Assembly (NCBI GenBank): GCA_018725485.1
Contig: QLUP01000077.1
Coordinates: 1 to 5,213, forward strand
Direction of reading: 5' to 3'
From: Candidatus Lithacetigena glycinireducens
Lineage (GTDB): Bacteria; Coprothermobacterota; HKB111
DNA length: 5,213 bases
Made by a program: the position numbers and the translations under genes
Notes under the pieces: generated by a model
Told to the model about the DNA's origin: nothing
The model's input: only the letters and a program-made list of their open reading frames with translations
Database searches by the model: none
Part shown: positions 4,333 through 5,213 of the stretch, one piece after another
How the letters are laid out: each line of letters opens with the position of its first letter
How positions within the stretch are numbered: the first letter of the stretch is position 1

Positions 4333-4653
4333 CTATCCCTGAATTGGAATCTCTCCTTCGTATTCACTGTCTGCGAGACTGTCATACCATTCTTGTAGAA
4401 TGTAGATAGCCCCTGCTGTTTCGGCAAACACTTTTTCTGCTGAAAGTGTAGTTTTTTCTGGAAGTTCTACCGTCGGAGATTCATGTGTTCCGAGAGTCAT
4501 ATATACCCGCCAGTCATTTTCGTCGGGTTGGTCTATCCAGTGCGCCGATGCCTCTGTGAAAATGTTGTCGAGAAGCGCAATCGTCCCATATTCAGTTCCG
4601 TCCAGATACCTTTCAACCTTGCCGTTTTTTTTGACTATTACTTTGAGTTTCAT
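4333..4653 (-). CDS. Hypothetical 106-residue acidic protein
   Basis: ATG 4653 is preferred over in-frame starts further up because GAGG (4665-4662) lies 8 nt before it and a longer protein would have to be translated through stem-loop 4. The N-terminus MKLKVIVKKNGKVERYLDG looks like two beta strands joined by a turn. The middle (GTIALLDNIFTEASAHWID...DWRVYMTLGTHE) mixes helix and strand, and a C-terminal helix (AEKVFAETAGAIYILQEWYDSL) leads to an acidic tail. The protein is acidic overall, with no cysteine and no signal or membrane segment. I do not recognise it; small acidic early phage proteins often inhibit or modulate host proteins, but nothing here shows that. It is the second gene of its operon. 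Confidence 0.74.
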   Translation of the reverse strand: MKLKVIVKKNGKVERYLDGTEYGTIALLDNIFTEASAHWIDQPDENDWRVYMTLGTHESPTVELPEKTTLSAEKVFAETAGAIYILQEWYDSLADSEYEGEIPIQG

Positions 4654-4714
4654 TCCTTTTACCTCTTTTCCCTCCGCCGCCTCTTGCGAGTGCGGGCTTA
4701 TGAGGTTTTTTTGA

Positions 4715-4740
4715 GGGGACTGGCATATGAAACCAGCCCC
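4715..4740. other. Intergenic stem-loop 4, with a T-tract on the plus strand
   Basis: Arms GGGGACTGG (4715-4723) and CCAGCCCC (4733-4740) pair with one bulged A. On the minus strand it follows the 104-aa gene by 19 nt and is followed by TCAAAAAAACC, so it is not a classical terminator there. On the plus strand GTGTTTTTT follows, which does resemble an intrinsic terminator for antisense transcripts. Confidence 0.65.
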
Positions 4741-4759
4741 GTGTTTTTTCAGTTGTTTC

Positions 4760-5074
4760 TCAGTTTTGTGTGTTGTGTGATTGCTCTGCAATTTTTTTCA
4801 GACGTGGTAGGCCGCCTTTGAGATGTCTACCATACGATGTCAATACACACCCTGTCTGCGTGTTCACGAAAAACTGCTCTATGACCTCCCCACCAGGCTC
4901 GTCGTATTCCAACCACACCTGATCCCGGAATGACTCTGGAACTTCGTCCAGGGTCCAGTTACCCAGCCATTGCTCTGTCTCTGTATCATCATATATTCTT
5001 TTGATACATCTCTCTCTTGCTAGGTTTTTCTCCACTGCAATTCTCGCCTGTTCTATGGCGTCTTTTATTTTCAT
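4760..5074 (-). CDS. Hypothetical 104-residue protein, first gene of the upstream operon
   Basis: ATG 5074 has AAAGGAGG (5090-5083) 8 nt upstream; an in-frame GTG three codons earlier overlaps this SD and is rejected. The protein starts with a helix (KIKDAIEQARIAVEKNLARERCIKRI), then an acidic part with tryptophans (TEQWLGNWTLDEVPESFRDQVWLEYDEPGG), then a strand-rich piece (VIEQFFVNTQTGCVLTSYG) and a basic C-terminus (RHLKGGLPRLKKIAEQ). Two cysteines are far apart and do not suggest a zinc site. No family is recognised. Immediately after a consensus promoter, it should be the earliest and most highly expressed protein in the window, which fits an early phage protein; this is inference from position only. 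Confidence 0.75.
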   Translation of the reverse strand: MKIKDAIEQARIAVEKNLARERCIKRIYDDTETEQWLGNWTLDEVPESFRDQVWLEYDEPGGEVIEQFFVNTQTGCVLTSYGRHLKGGLPRLKKIAEQSHNTQN

Positions 5075-5113
5075 TTCTCTCACCTCCTTTCTATGTATAA
5101 TATATATAATATA

Positions 5114-5142
5114 ATCATATCATATATTCATAGCCTTGTCAA
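5114..5142 (-). promoter_or_regulatory. Near-consensus sigma-70 promoter of the small-gene operon
   Basis: TTGACA (5142-5137), a 17-bp spacer and TATGAT (5119-5114) with a TGA extended -10. Start of transcription is expected near 5107, leaving a leader of about 33 nt that includes the SD. The DNA upstream (5143-5213) is A/T-tract rich on the minus strand and could act as an UP element. A perfect -35 with an extended -10 marks a strong constitutive or early phage promoter. Confidence 0.85.
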
Positions 5143-5213
5143 GACCCAAAAAATCCTTTAATTTCAATGAGTTACATTTTTTCTATTTTCTTTTTTCTCC
5201 ATATATATATATC
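5143..5213. other. AT-rich region upstream of the promoter
   Basis: No gene is seen. A (AT)n run lies at the very end of the window and several A/T tracts follow. A 12-codon minus-strand frame here has no SD and is ignored. Confidence 0.4.

Noticed and set aside
3908-4342. Plus-strand open frames across the small-gene operon (also 4014-4259, 4483-4821, 3656-3862)
   Set aside because: They run through hairpins and opposite well-signalled minus-strand genes, and lack SD sites.
4654-4730. A minus-strand frame starting in the loop of stem-loop 4
   Set aside because: No SD, Pro/Arg/Gly-rich low-complexity product, and it runs out of frame into the 106-residue gene.

Overview
The window reads as part of a bacteriophage or prophage early region that encodes DNA recombination and accessory functions. 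No virion, integrase or host housekeeping gene is visible. Every supported gene lies on the minus strand, so transcription runs from high to low coordinates. Strong AGGAGG-type Shine-Dalgarno (SD) sites, near-consensus sigma-70 promoters and moderate to low GC fit a phage of a low-GC bacterium. A Firmicutes/Clostridia-like host is possible, but nothing here proves it.

Region A (about 5142 down to 3258) begins with a promoter of near-perfect consensus (TTGACA, 17 bp, extended TATGAT). Five small genes follow (104, 106, 78, 110 and 86 aa). I recognise none of them. Each of the first four is followed by a GC-rich stem-loop placed before the ribosome-binding site of the next gene. The hairpins are followed by A-tracts, not T-tracts, on the coding strand, so they do not look like ordinary intrinsic terminators. 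Two of them share the same stem sequence, and one is a perfect 30-nt palindrome.

Region B (about 3280 down to 1) has a second strong promoter (TTAACA, 17 bp, extended TATACT) with a repeated TATTAGAT octamer around it that may be an operator. It drives a tightly packed recombination cluster: a zinc-ribbon protein (67 aa), an unlisted-size acidic microprotein (34 aa, ATGA overlap with the zinc-ribbon gene), a putative single-strand annealing/ssDNA-binding protein (298 aa), a PD-(D/E)XK RecB/Cas4-like nuclease (194 aa, TAATG overlap), and a coiled-coil phage protein (at least 200 aa, cut off by the window edge). The annealing protein and nuclease are probably a Red-like recombination pair.

Between the nuclease and the coiled-coil gene sits an AT-rich homing-endonuclease locus (1372 to 611). 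It has NUMOD3 repeats, then a four-cysteine zinc-finger-like segment, then a Vsr/DUF559-like PD-(D/E)XK nuclease domain. One in-frame TAA (1153-1151) splits it. That TAA lies exactly where the fourth 17-residue NUMOD3 repeat should have a glutamate, so the two open frames look like one ancestral gene broken by a nonsense mutation.

No tRNA, rRNA, CRISPR array or attachment site was found, and no stretch over 300 bases lacks a gene.
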